NCBI RefSeq assembly: GCF_018854015.1
Contig: NZ_JAAXYO010000033.1
Location: 23,432-87,431 of the forward strand
Source: Igneacidithiobacillus copahuensis
GTDB lineage: Bacteria; Pseudomonadota; Gammaproteobacteria; Acidithiobacillales; Acidithiobacillaceae
DNA: 64,000 bases
Direction of reading: 5' to 3'
How positions within the stretch are numbered: the first letter of the stretch is position 1; every line of letters begins with the position of its first letter. Below, piece after piece: positions 8,521 to 16,855 of this stretch. The position numbers and the translations under genes are program-made. Below the pieces are notes generated by a model. That model was not told where the DNA came from. It searched no databases and was given only the letters and a program-made list of their open reading frames with translations.

Positions 8521-9351
8521 CTACTCCGCGGGATGACGCAAGATCGACTCCGTAGCGACGTTGGCAAGATATTCCCGCCAGGCGGCGTGCAACTGCGGGT
8601 CCAGGGTAGCCAGCACCGAGGTCTTCTGCAGATTCCGCAGGGGCAGGGCTACGCCGTCCAGGGTGCTCATCTGGCCGCCCGCTTCCTGGAGAATCAGCGA
8701 CCCTGCCGCGCGGTCCCAAAGCTGCTGTGCTCCGTGCAGGTAGAAGTGATAGTACCCGGCCGCCAACCAGCTCCACTCCAGCACGCAGCTGCCAAAATTG
8801 CGCTGGCTGTGAAACGGTTGCTGGGTCAGCAGACGCAGCGCCAGCTCTCGAGTCAGACGTTTGTAGTCCACCACGCCCACCGTGGCCCGCAGGTTCGGGG
8901 CCTGGCGCGTGTGCAGAGGCGTACCATTCACGAAGGCTCCACCACCGCGTCGGGCAGTAAACAGGGTTTCGCGCGTGGGATCGTAAATCCAGGCCTGTAA
9001 GGGTCCAGCGTCGTCCAACAGCGCCAGGCTGATGCCAAAGACTGGCACTCCGGCAGCAAAATTACTGGTCCCATCCAGGGGATCGAGACACCAGAGAAGT
9101 TCTGCACGACGCAGCCGTTCGGCCTGTTCCGCCGCGCTCATCTCTTCCCCCAGCAGGGGGATTTCGGGATAGCGACGGAGCAGGGCATCCTGCAGGAAGT
9201 TCTGACTGTCGATGTCGGCACTGGTGACGATGCTGCCATCTGGCTTGCGCGAACTGGCCACCCGTTGGTAACCGGGCAGGATGATGGTCTCGGCACAGCG
9301 GCGGAGCTGTTGTCCGATCCAGTCACCATCGATTTGCCGCAAGTCTTTCAT
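8521..9351 (-). CDS. Inositol-monophosphatase-family phosphatase
   Basis: This is a 276-residue Mg-dependent phosphatase of the IMPase/SuhB/CysQ superfamily. GEE at 68-70, DPLDGTSNF at 90-98 and WDRAAG at 212-217 supply the metal ligands, and all key acidic residues are present. The substrate cannot be read from sequence. Candidates are inositol phosphates, 3'-phosphoadenosine 5'-phosphate, or fructose/sedoheptulose bisphosphates. Placement upstream of glpX, with a 158-base spacer, recalls the suhB-like gene annotated in Acidithiobacillus cbb clusters and suggests a sugar-phosphate role. It is divergent from rsmE, with which it shares a 77-base promoter region. Confidence 0.85.
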   Translation of the reverse strand: MKDLRQIDGDWIGQQLRRCAETIILPGYQRVASSRKPDGSIVTSADIDSQNFLQDALLRRYPEIPLLGEEMSAAEQAERLRRAELLWCLDPLDGTSNFAAGVPVFGISLALLDDAGPLQAWIYDPTRETLFTARRGGGAFVNGTPLHTRQAPNLRATVGVVDYKRLTRELALRLLTQQPFHSQRNFGSCVLEWSWLAAGYYHFYLHGAQQLWDRAAGSLILQEAGGQMSTLDGVALPLRNLQKTSVLATLDPQLHAAWREYLANVATESILRHPAE

Positions 9352-9428
9352 GCCGCAAGGATAGATCAGTGTGCTGCTGCGGTCATCCCGATCTTTGCGA
9401 GAAAGGACAGATCGCCCACAATAGGGCC

Positions 9429-10160
9429 ATGCCTCGCATCCATCTCTACAGCGAAGTCACGCCCCAGCTGGGCGAATTTGCCCTGGCCGAAGCGCCCAGC
9501 CATCACCTGCTGCGGGTGCTGCGCGCCCGCCGCGGACAGGAGCTCACCCTGTTCACCGGCGATGGACGGGAGTATGCCGCGACACTGACCGGGGTGACGG
9601 GGAAGGCGGCGCTGCTGGCGGTGGAAGAGGTGGGCCTGCGCGACACCGCCAGCCCCCTCGCGGTGACCCTGGCGGTGCCCGTGTTGCGTGGCGAGCGCTG
9701 GGATTGGTTGCTGCAAAAGGCTACCGAACTCGGCGTGGCGCGAATCCAACCGCTGCATAGCCGCTTTTGCCAGGTTCCGCTGGCAGAGGCCCAAGGCGAA
9801 AAAAGGCAAAAGCGTTGGCAGGAGATCCTCATCGCCGCGGCTGAACAAAGTCAGGCCACCCGCCTGCCTGCCCTCGCGCCAGCACTGTCCCTGGCTGACT
9901 ATCTGCAACAGCCACATGCGCCAACCTGCCTGATCTTTGATAGCGCCGCAGAAGAGGGCCTGAATACCATGCCCCGTCCGCCGGTGAACCAGGTGGACCT
10001 GTTGACGGGTCCGGAGGGGGGGCTGGCCGCGGAGGAACTCCAGGCAGCCGAAAGCGGGGGGTTTTTGCTGCGGCGCTGCGGGCCCCGCATCCTGCGTGCG
10101 GAAACCGCTCCCATCGCTGCGCTGGCGATTTTGCAGGCCCGCTGGGGCGATCTTGGTTGA
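9429..10160 (+). CDS. rsmE: 16S rRNA (uracil-1498-N3)-methyltransferase
   Basis: RsmE methylates N3 of U1498 in 16S rRNA within the 30S subunit. The protein starts MPRIHLYSEV at the ATG at 9429 (243 residues). Earlier in-frame codons would add an unlikely Cys-rich leader. It has an N-terminal PUA-like RNA-binding domain (about 1-75) and a SPOUT methyltransferase domain. In the latter, LLTGPEGG (191-198) and LRAETA (222-227) form the S-adenosylmethionine-binding knot. It is divergent from the phosphatase gene and 52 bases ahead of ispH, so the two may be co-transcribed. Confidence 0.95.
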   Translation: MPRIHLYSEVTPQLGEFALAEAPSHHLLRVLRARRGQELTLFTGDGREYAATLTGVTGKAALLAVEEVGLRDTASPLAVTLAVPVLRGERWDWLLQKATELGVARIQPLHSRFCQVPLAEAQGEKRQKRWQEILIAAAEQSQATRLPALAPALSLADYLQQPHAPTCLIFDSAAEEGLNTMPRPPVNQVDLLTGPEGGLAAEELQAAESGGFLLRRCGPRILRAETAPIAALAILQARWGDLG

Positions 10161-10212
10161 CAGCGCGGCCATTGCGCCGGACCATGCAGAAAATTGTCTG
10201 GAGCCGAACTCG

Positions 10213-11154
10213 ATGGATATCCTCTTAGCCAATCCGCGCGGCTTTTGTGCCGGTGTCAATCGTGCCATCCAAATCGTCGATCGCGCACTGGAGCTCTTTG
10301 GTGCCCCGATCTACGTGCGTCACGAGGTGGTGCACAACCGCCATGTAGTGGATGACCTGCGCAATCGCGGGGCGGTTTTCGTCGAAGAGCTCGACGAGAT
10401 TCCCGATGGCGCCACGGTCATCTTCAGTGCTCACGGTGTCCCCTTGGCCGTGCGGCAGCGGGCCGAGGAGCGCGGCCTGACCGTTTTCGATGCCACCTGC
10501 CCGCTGGTGACCAAAGTGCACATGGAGGTCAAGAAATACAGTCGGGAGGGCATGGAGATGGTATTGATCGGCCATGCCGGCCACCCGGAGGTGGAAGGCA
10601 CCATGGGCCAGGTTGAATCCGGCATGATGTACCTGGTCTCGGATGTGGCCGATGTACAGCGTCTGCAGCCACGCGACCCCGAGCGTCTGGCGTATATCAC
10701 CCAGACGACCCTGAGCATGGATGATACGGCGGAAGTGATCCAGGCACTGCGGGATCGCTTTCCCGCGATTCAGGGCCCCAAAAAAGATGACATCTGCTAT
10801 GCCACCCAGAATCGTCAGGATGCGGTAAAAAAACTCGTACCCGAGGTCGATATTCTGCTGGTGGTCGGGGCACCGAACAGTTCCAACTCCAGTCGCCTGG
10901 CCGAACTGGGGCAACGCCTTGGCACCGCCACGCATCTGATTGAAGATGCCAGCCAGCTGCGGCAGGAGTGGTTTACCGGTAACCCGAGCATTGGTATCAG
11001 TGCCGGGGCCTCGGCGCCCGAATCCTTGGTGCAGGAGATCATCAACACGCTGGCCTCCTGGGGCGCACAGCAACCGCAGGAGCTGCCTGGCGTCGAAGAA
11101 AAGGTAACCTTCAGTCTTCCCCTGGCCCTGGCGCAGGCGACCCATCGCGCCTAG
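10213..11154 (+). CDS. ispH: 4-hydroxy-3-methylbut-2-enyl diphosphate reductase
   Basis: IspH is the last enzyme of the MEP isoprenoid pathway. It reduces HMBPP to isopentenyl and dimethylallyl diphosphate with a 4Fe-4S cluster. I chose the ATG at 10213 (MDILLANPRGFCAGVNRA), giving 313 residues. The three cluster cysteines are Cys12, Cys96 (ATCPLVTKVH) and Cys195 (CYATQNRQ). The catalytic Glu126 is in GHPEVEG. The last 44 bases overlap the 3' end of rmuC on the opposite strand. Electrons may come from the 7Fe ferredoxin encoded at 60.8 kb, which is only a guess. Confidence 0.97.
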   Translation: MDILLANPRGFCAGVNRAIQIVDRALELFGAPIYVRHEVVHNRHVVDDLRNRGAVFVEELDEIPDGATVIFSAHGVPLAVRQRAEERGLTVFDATCPLVTKVHMEVKKYSREGMEMVLIGHAGHPEVEGTMGQVESGMMYLVSDVADVQRLQPRDPERLAYITQTTLSMDDTAEVIQALRDRFPAIQGPKKDDICYATQNRQDAVKKLVPEVDILLVVGAPNSSNSSRLAELGQRLGTATHLIEDASQLRQEWFTGNPSIGISAGASAPESLVQEIINTLASWGAQQPQELPGVEEKVTFSLPLALAQATHRA

Positions 11155-12628
11155 AACCGGTCGGCTCCATATCCCGCGTTTGCAGCTCGCGTAGCTGCAA
11201 TTCGCGAACCTGTGAGTCTATAGGTTCCGGCGGTGGAATCTCCCGCTCGCCTACCGTGGCACCCAGGTCAGGAAATTTTCGCGCCGAAACCAGTACCCGG
11301 GTCTCCAGCGAAGCCGTAGCCTTGTTGTAGGACTGCACCGCACTTTGCAATTGCTTCCCCACCTTCCCCCAATGATCTGCCAGAGTGAGTAAACGATCAT
11401 GCAGTTCACGGCCCAAAGCACTGATGGCCTGGGCATTGGCCGCCACGACCTCCTGCCGCCAACCATAGGCGGCCGCCCGCAGCAGAGCGATCAAGGTGGT
11501 CGGCGTGGCGACCAAAACCTTCTGTTCTACCCCATATTCGATGAGCGCTGGGTCCACCTGCAGGGCGGCACTGAAGAAATCCTCCCCCGGCAGGAAAAGC
11601 ACCACGAACTCCGGGCTGGGTAACTCCTCCCAATAAGATTTTCGTCCCAGTTGTTGGAGATGGGTACGCAACTCACTCGCGTGCTTGCGCAGAAACTGCT
11701 GACGCTCCTCCTCGGACTCCGCCTCGACGGCCTGTAGATAGCCATTCAGGGGCGCCTTGGCATCGACCACGATCTCTTTGCCGCCCGGCAAATGGACCAA
11801 TAAATCGGGGCGCTGCTGTCCCTGCTCGGTCTGCATGCTGGCCTGTTCGACGAAATCACAGTGATCGAGCATCCCGGCCATTTCCACCACCCGCCGCAGT
11901 TGCAGCTCGCCCCATCGACCGCGCGCAGCAGGTTGACGCAACGCCTTGACCAAAGCTGCCGTTTCGCGGTGTAAGCGCGGCAGATGGTCTTGTACCAGGC
12001 CACGCAACTGCTCACTCAGGGCGCTGTAGGCGGAAGTCCGCACCTGTTCGAGCCCATCCAGGCGCTCATTCATTTTTCCCAGAGACTCGCGCAACGGGGT
12101 GACGAACTGGCTGAAGGCAGTTTGCCGTCCCTCCCAATCCTGCCGGGCTTGCTCTTGGAAGCGGGCGAGGTTCTCTTGGGCCAAGCGCAGGAAGTCTTCA
12201 TTGTTGCGGCGCAGGGCAGCGCCGGAAAGGGCAGCAAAGGACTCGCGCAGGCGCTCCTCGGCCTGGCTGAGCAATTGCTGTTTTTCCGCGGCTTGCCGAC
12301 GTTCCTGGAGCAGACGTTCCTGTAATTCGGCCAGGCGCGCGTTTTGCCGAGTGAGCTCCTCCTGCAGGCGCGTTTGTTCCTCGCGCAATGGCTCTAGCTG
12401 CGCAAGACTCGCCTCAGCAGAAGCCAAGGCAATCCGGCTTTCCTGTAGCTGAATGGAGAGCGTGCGGATTTCTTCGCGCGCCTGTCGCAGCGACTCTTCC
12501 ACCTGCAACGCCTCACTAAGCTTAGACTGACAGAGCCGTGACTCGCCCCGCCACCAAAGCCAAAGCGCGAGCGCGCCCAGCAAGGCGCCGCTGCCAAAGG
12601 CAGCGACGATCCATGCCAAGAAAGACAC
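11111..12628 (-). CDS. rmuC: DNA recombination protein RmuC
   Basis: RmuC limits inversion between short inverted repeats in Escherichia coli and has a predicted nuclease-like core. Its biochemical activity is not firmly known. The 505-residue protein has an N-terminal membrane helix (about 5-25), a long Glu/Gln/Arg-rich coiled coil to about 170, and the conserved RmuC core. The core contains RGRWGELQLRRVVEMAGM, VDAKAPLNGYLQAV and VVLFLPGEDFFSAAL. It is convergent with ispH and overlaps it by 44 bases. mscL follows on the same strand 15 bases upstream, so they may share a transcript. Confidence 0.93.
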   Translation of the reverse strand: MSFLAWIVAAFGSGALLGALALWLWWRGESRLCQSKLSEALQVEESLRQAREEIRTLSIQLQESRIALASAEASLAQLEPLREEQTRLQEELTRQNARLAELQERLLQERRQAAEKQQLLSQAEERLRESFAALSGAALRRNNEDFLRLAQENLARFQEQARQDWEGRQTAFSQFVTPLRESLGKMNERLDGLEQVRTSAYSALSEQLRGLVQDHLPRLHRETAALVKALRQPAARGRWGELQLRRVVEMAGMLDHCDFVEQASMQTEQGQQRPDLLVHLPGGKEIVVDAKAPLNGYLQAVEAESEEERQQFLRKHASELRTHLQQLGRKSYWEELPSPEFVVLFLPGEDFFSAALQVDPALIEYGVEQKVLVATPTTLIALLRAAAYGWRQEVVAANAQAISALGRELHDRLLTLADHWGKVGKQLQSAVQSYNKATASLETRVLVSARKFPDLGATVGEREIPPPEPIDSQVRELQLRELQTRDMEPTGSRRDGSPAPGPGED

Positions 12629-12643
12629 GCGCTACAGATCCCC

Positions 12644-13096
12644 TCAGCCGCTCAACTGCGAGGTACAGTTGGGGCAACGGCTGGCCGCCAAGGGTATGGC
12701 GGTTGCACAAAATGGGCAATCTTTGGTCGTGACTGGCGCGACTGGTTTCGGATAGAGGCGATTGATGGTGTGCACCAAGAGGAAAATCACGAAAGCGATG
12801 ATCAGGAAGCTGATGATGGACATGATGAACAGGCCATAGTTCCAGGTCACCGCACCGGCCTTCTCGGCGGCCGCTAGAGTGAGGTAGGGTCCCGGGGTCT
12901 TGCCCTCGTGGAGCACGAGAAAGAGGTTACTGAAGTCCACTTTCCCCAGCACCAGGCCGATGGGCGGCATGACGATGTTTTTCACCAGCGAAGTGACAAT
13001 GGCGGAAAAGGCGCTACCGACGACAAAGGCGACGGCAAGATCGATGACATTACCGCGCTGCAAGAAAATTTTGAAATCCTTAAAAAACTGACTCAT
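12644..13096 (-). CDS. mscL: Large-conductance mechanosensitive channel with C-terminal zinc ribbon
   Basis: MscL opens under membrane tension to release solutes during hypo-osmotic shock. Residues 1-120 are a standard MscL. It has the N-terminal amphipathic helix (MSQFFKDFKIFLQRGNVIDL), the pore-lining first helix with AVAFVVGSAFSAIV, a periplasmic loop at about 50-85 and a second helix (about 88-112). The C-terminal bundle is replaced or followed by a small four-cysteine module, C127-x2-C130-x10-C141-x2-C144, reading like a zinc ribbon. Similar tails occur in some other MscL proteins as far as I recall. The start has GGAGG 6 bases upstream. Confidence 0.95.
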   Translation of the reverse strand: MSQFFKDFKIFLQRGNVIDLAVAFVVGSAFSAIVTSLVKNIVMPPIGLVLGKVDFSNLFLVLHEGKTPGPYLTLAAAEKAGAVTWNYGLFIMSIISFLIIAFVIFLLVHTINRLYPKPVAPVTTKDCPFCATAIPLAASRCPNCTSQLSG

Positions 13097-13182
13097 GTTT
13101 CCTCCCTTGTTTCTGTTGGACTGTCACCGGAGTCTAGCAAGCTGGCGGCGGGCAAAACAGGGGGGAAAGCCTCGTTCCTGCC

Positions 13183-13716
13183 CTAGCTTGGCGGGCCGCC
13201 ATGTCCGGCGCAAAACTGGTTGACTGCGGCTTTTTGCGCCTGCATCGACGATTGATCAGCCTCCTGCAGACAAGCCTGGATATTGCCACGGCAATTCTGC
13301 GCCCAGGTCTGGGTTTGTTGAAAGAAACTCCCCGCTGCCTGAGCCGGCTCGGCGTAGGGGTGTCCGGCGAACAGACGTTGCAGCGCGGCATAGTATTCGC
13401 TCTTTGCCCCCGCCCAGTTGGCAACGGCATCCCAACAGGCCCCTTGCTGTTCCGGCGTTGCATGCACACAGCCGATGGCGTCGCGCCGCACCAGATCAAG
13501 TGAGGCTTTCCAGGAGGAACAAAAGTGCCTCTCCGCTGCTCTTCGCTGCGTCGCCACCGCTGCGAGCCTCTCCTGGGCCATCTGCGCTGCCTGATCGGCC
13601 TGCGACGCACGCGTCTGCGCCAACGCTGTGGAGTTGGGCCCAGGTGCCGGGATTTGTGCGCAGGCGCCCAGCAGGCCTGTAGCAAGAAGAAATAGCGGTA
13701 CTTGTAATTTGCGCAT
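13183..13716 (-). CDS. Putative lipoprotein of unknown function, cysteine-containing
   Basis: The 177-residue product begins with a lipoprotein signal peptide (MRKLQVPLFLLATGLLGAC, lipobox LLGAC, acylated Cys at 19). The mature part is Ala/Gln-rich and helical, and a coiled coil is likely between about 35 and 65. Six further cysteines are spread over the remainder (in HFCSS, IGCVH, GACWD, NCRG, ACLQ and FCAGH), which could form three disulfides in the periplasm. I do not recognise the family. It lies between mscL and the RND pump gene on the same strand with spacers of 86 and 46 bases, and no functional link is evident. Confidence 0.75.
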   Translation of the reverse strand: MRKLQVPLFLLATGLLGACAQIPAPGPNSTALAQTRASQADQAAQMAQERLAAVATQRRAAERHFCSSWKASLDLVRRDAIGCVHATPEQQGACWDAVANWAGAKSEYYAALQRLFAGHPYAEPAQAAGSFFQQTQTWAQNCRGNIQACLQEADQSSMQAQKAAVNQFCAGHGGPPS

Positions 13717-13762
13717 GAAAGTTCCTCATCCTTTCGTTAGCGCCGCCTTTATAGCATAGTTT

Positions 13763-16700
13763 TTATGAGCTTGCGTCCTCCACCGGCGAGGCACTGCGAT
13801 GTCGCGCGAAACGCCGCGAAAATCGCTCCTTGAGCCCCTCGAAAAAGACATAGAAGGCCGGCGTCACAAAGAGGGTAAGGAACTGGGACACAATGATGCC
13901 ACCCGCTACTGCCACTCCCAGCGGCACTCGCGATTCCGCCCCGGCACCAATGCCGATGGCAATCGGCAGGATTCCCAGCACTGCCGCCAGATTGGTCATC
14001 ATGATCGGGCGGAAGCGGGTAACGCAGGCATCGACCATTGCGTCCACCGCCGAAGCCCCTTGCCGACGTCGGTGGATGGCAAAGTCCACCATAATGATGC
14101 CGTTCTTTTTCACCAGCCCCACCAGCATGATGATCCCCACAAAACTGAACAGATCGAGTTCCTGATGAAAAATCCACAGCGCCAGCAAGGCGCCAAAGCC
14201 TGCCAGTGGCAGTGCGGTCAGTATGGTCAGCGGATGAATGAAGTCCTCGTAGAGGATGGCGAGGATGGCGTAGATCAAAGCTATGGTGGCCAACAGCAAG
14301 AGTGGCAAGGAGGAACTGGACTGCTGGAAGGCCTGTGCCGATCCACCGAAATCGCCCTGTACTCCCGCTGGCAAAACTCGGGCGGCCACCTTCTGCACCG
14401 CCTGCGTCGCCTGCCCAATGGAGGTTCCCTGCGCTAGGTTGAAAGAGACCGTCACGCTGGGAATACCGTCATAGTGGCTGATACTCAAGGGGCCGACACC
14501 GTAGCCAAAGCTCGCTACCGCCGAGAGCGGCACCAGACCGGCCGTACCCGGTAAGGTAATCGCTCCCAGAGCGCCGATGTTCTGCTGAAAACGCCTCTCC
14601 AGATCGAGAATGACCTCATACTGATTGGTTGACGCATAGATCGTCCCGACCTGCGTTCCGCCGAAGGCAAAATTGAGCGCCTGCTCGATGGCTTGCGGCG
14701 TTACGCCCAGGGCCTGGGCTCGGCGATGCAGCACATGGACGTCAATCTGCGGATTGGCTACTTGCAAGTCGCTGTTGACGGCCTGTAGACCAGGAACCTT
14801 GCGTAGGGCCGCTACCAGTTTCGGGACGGTCGCATCGAGGGTGTCCTGATCTTCGCTCTGCAAGGTGTACTGGTAGTTGGACTGGGAAGAGACGGGTCCC
14901 ATCTGGATCGCGGGAGGCAGCATAAAACTGGCCTCCACCCCCGGAAAATGTTGTACCGTGCGCCGCAACTGGGCAATGACGGTCTCGCCGCCGGGCCTCT
15001 CCCCCAAGGGCTTGAGACGAATGATGAGACGCCCGGTATTGGACGAGCCGAAGGCGCCCGCTCCTTGGCCGGCACTGGACATCACCGATTCGATGGCGGG
15101 ATTCTTGCCAACGGCGACCGCCACCCGTTCCTGCAGGGTTTCCAGTTGGAGAAAGGAAATCCCCTGCGGATACTGCAGGTTGCCCATGATCATCCCGCTG
15201 TCCTCGCGGGGAATAAAACCTTTGGGAAGCAGAAAGAAAAGTCCGATCATGGCCAGCAGGCTCAAGCCCGCGCCCAGGTAAATCCAGCCGCGATGCTCCA
15301 GGCTTGTCCGCAGGTTGCGTCCGTACCAGGCACGCAGCCGCGCAAACCAGCGTTCAAAACCCGATGGCGCAGCATGTTTTACCCGCAGATAGCGCGCACA
15401 AAGCATGGGAGTGAGGGTGAGCGAGACTAGACCAGAGAGCAGGATCACCACTGCGATGGTAACGCCAAACTCCCGAAACAGACGGCCAATGATGCCGCCC
15501 ATGACGAGAAATGGTAAAAACACCACCGCCAGGGAAATCGTCATCGACAGTACCGTGAAACCGATCTCTGAACTGCCGGCGTAGGCCGCCTGCTCTGGCT
15601 CCTCCCCTTGCTCCTCATGGCGGGCGATGTTTTCCAGCATGACTACCGCATCATCCACCACAAAGCCGACGGACAAGGTCAGGGCCAGCAGGGTCAGGGT
15701 GTTGAGGGAGTAGCCCAAATACGAGATGACAGCAAAGGTACCAAAGATAGAGGTAGGAATCGCCAGGGCACCAATCAGGGTGGGGCTGCCACGGCGCAAG
15801 AAGAGCCACAACACCCCCGCCACCAGGAGCGATGCCAGAAGCAGGGTGTACTCCACCTCCTGCACGGCGGCGCGGATATAGTCGGCCTTGTCGTAGATGA
15901 TTTGCAGCTTGGCGCCACCCGGCAAGCCGGAAGTAAAACTGGGCAGGCGCTTCTGGATGGCGTCGGAGATGGCCACCGTGTCGGCATTGGGCTGCCGCAC
16001 CACGGCGAGGATCAAGGCCCGCTGGCCACCCAGCCAACTGGCAATCTGGTCATTGTCGACACCATTTTTGACGGTAGCAACGTCGGCCAGGGGCACCACC
16101 GCACCGCCGTTCTGCTGCACGGGCATCTGGCTGAAGGCCTCGGCATCATGCAGCTGACCATGCACATTGACGGCATAGTTGCGTGCCGTACCCAGCAGAG
16201 TGCCCTGGGGCAGATTGACGTTGTGGCTGGTAATCGCCGAACTCAAGGCCTGCAACGACAAGCCATGGGCCTGCAGAGAAAAGGGATTGGCGTGGATGCG
16301 TACGGCATAGTTCTGTTCGCCAAAGATCTCCACCTGCGCCACTCCGGGAATCCCGGAAATTGCCGGCACCACCTTGTCGACTGCGTAGGCATTGAGCTTG
16401 TAGATCGGCATATCCGGCGCGGTCAATGCAATAAACTCGACGGGCGCGGCCGACGGATTCATCTGCTTCACAAAAGGCAGGCTGGGCATGCCCGGCGGGA
16501 GAAGATGCTGCGCCTGCGTAACGGCGTTCTCCACATTCTGGGTGGCGACGTCGATATTCTGGCTGAGATCGAATTGCAGGATGATGCGCGTCGAACCGAG
16601 GCTACTGGTCGAGCTCATCGAAGACAAGCCCGGAATACTGGAAAACTGCTTCTCCAGCGGCGTTGCCACACTGCTGGCCATGGTCTGCGGACTGGCACCC

Positions 16701-16855
16701 GGCAGACTGGCGGAGACCAGCACCGTGGGAAAATCCACGCTGGGAAGCAAGGCCACGGGCAGGCTCTGAAAGGCAAAGATGCCGTAGATGACCAGGGCAA
16801 GACTGAGGATGATGGTCATCACCCGTCGGCGGATGAACAGCGCCGAAATGTTCAT
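13763..16855 (-). CDS. RND-family efflux pump, inner-membrane subunit (HAE1-like)
   Basis: This is a 1030-residue proton-driven resistance-nodulation-division transporter, homologous to AcrB and MdtB/MdtC. It opens with MNISALFIRRRVMTIILSLAL (first helix) and has two large periplasmic loops. VGFVVDDAVVMLENI carries the paired aspartates of helix 4 that form the proton relay. The second membrane half contains PLAGFGALLALW and GIIMLVGLVKKNGIIMVDF. The sequence resembles multidrug (HAE1) rather than classical heavy-metal (HME) pumps, but the substrate is not known. Its ATG overlaps the stop of the adaptor gene by 4 bases, so the two are translationally coupled. Confidence 0.95.
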   Translation of the reverse strand: MNISALFIRRRVMTIILSLALVIYGIFAFQSLPVALLPSVDFPTVLVSASLPGASPQTMASSVATPLEKQFSSIPGLSSMSSTSSLGSTRIILQFDLSQNIDVATQNVENAVTQAQHLLPPGMPSLPFVKQMNPSAAPVEFIALTAPDMPIYKLNAYAVDKVVPAISGIPGVAQVEIFGEQNYAVRIHANPFSLQAHGLSLQALSSAITSHNVNLPQGTLLGTARNYAVNVHGQLHDAEAFSQMPVQQNGGAVVPLADVATVKNGVDNDQIASWLGGQRALILAVVRQPNADTVAISDAIQKRLPSFTSGLPGGAKLQIIYDKADYIRAAVQEVEYTLLLASLLVAGVLWLFLRRGSPTLIGALAIPTSIFGTFAVISYLGYSLNTLTLLALTLSVGFVVDDAVVMLENIARHEEQGEEPEQAAYAGSSEIGFTVLSMTISLAVVFLPFLVMGGIIGRLFREFGVTIAVVILLSGLVSLTLTPMLCARYLRVKHAAPSGFERWFARLRAWYGRNLRTSLEHRGWIYLGAGLSLLAMIGLFFLLPKGFIPREDSGMIMGNLQYPQGISFLQLETLQERVAVAVGKNPAIESVMSSAGQGAGAFGSSNTGRLIIRLKPLGERPGGETVIAQLRRTVQHFPGVEASFMLPPAIQMGPVSSQSNYQYTLQSEDQDTLDATVPKLVAALRKVPGLQAVNSDLQVANPQIDVHVLHRRAQALGVTPQAIEQALNFAFGGTQVGTIYASTNQYEVILDLERRFQQNIGALGAITLPGTAGLVPLSAVASFGYGVGPLSISHYDGIPSVTVSFNLAQGTSIGQATQAVQKVAARVLPAGVQGDFGGSAQAFQQSSSSLPLLLLATIALIYAILAILYEDFIHPLTILTALPLAGFGALLALWIFHQELDLFSFVGIIMLVGLVKKNGIIMVDFAIHRRRQGASAVDAMVDACVTRFRPIMMTNLAAVLGILPIAIGIGAGAESRVPLGVAVAGGIIVSQFLTLFVTPAFYVFFEGLKERFSRRFARHRSASPVEDASS

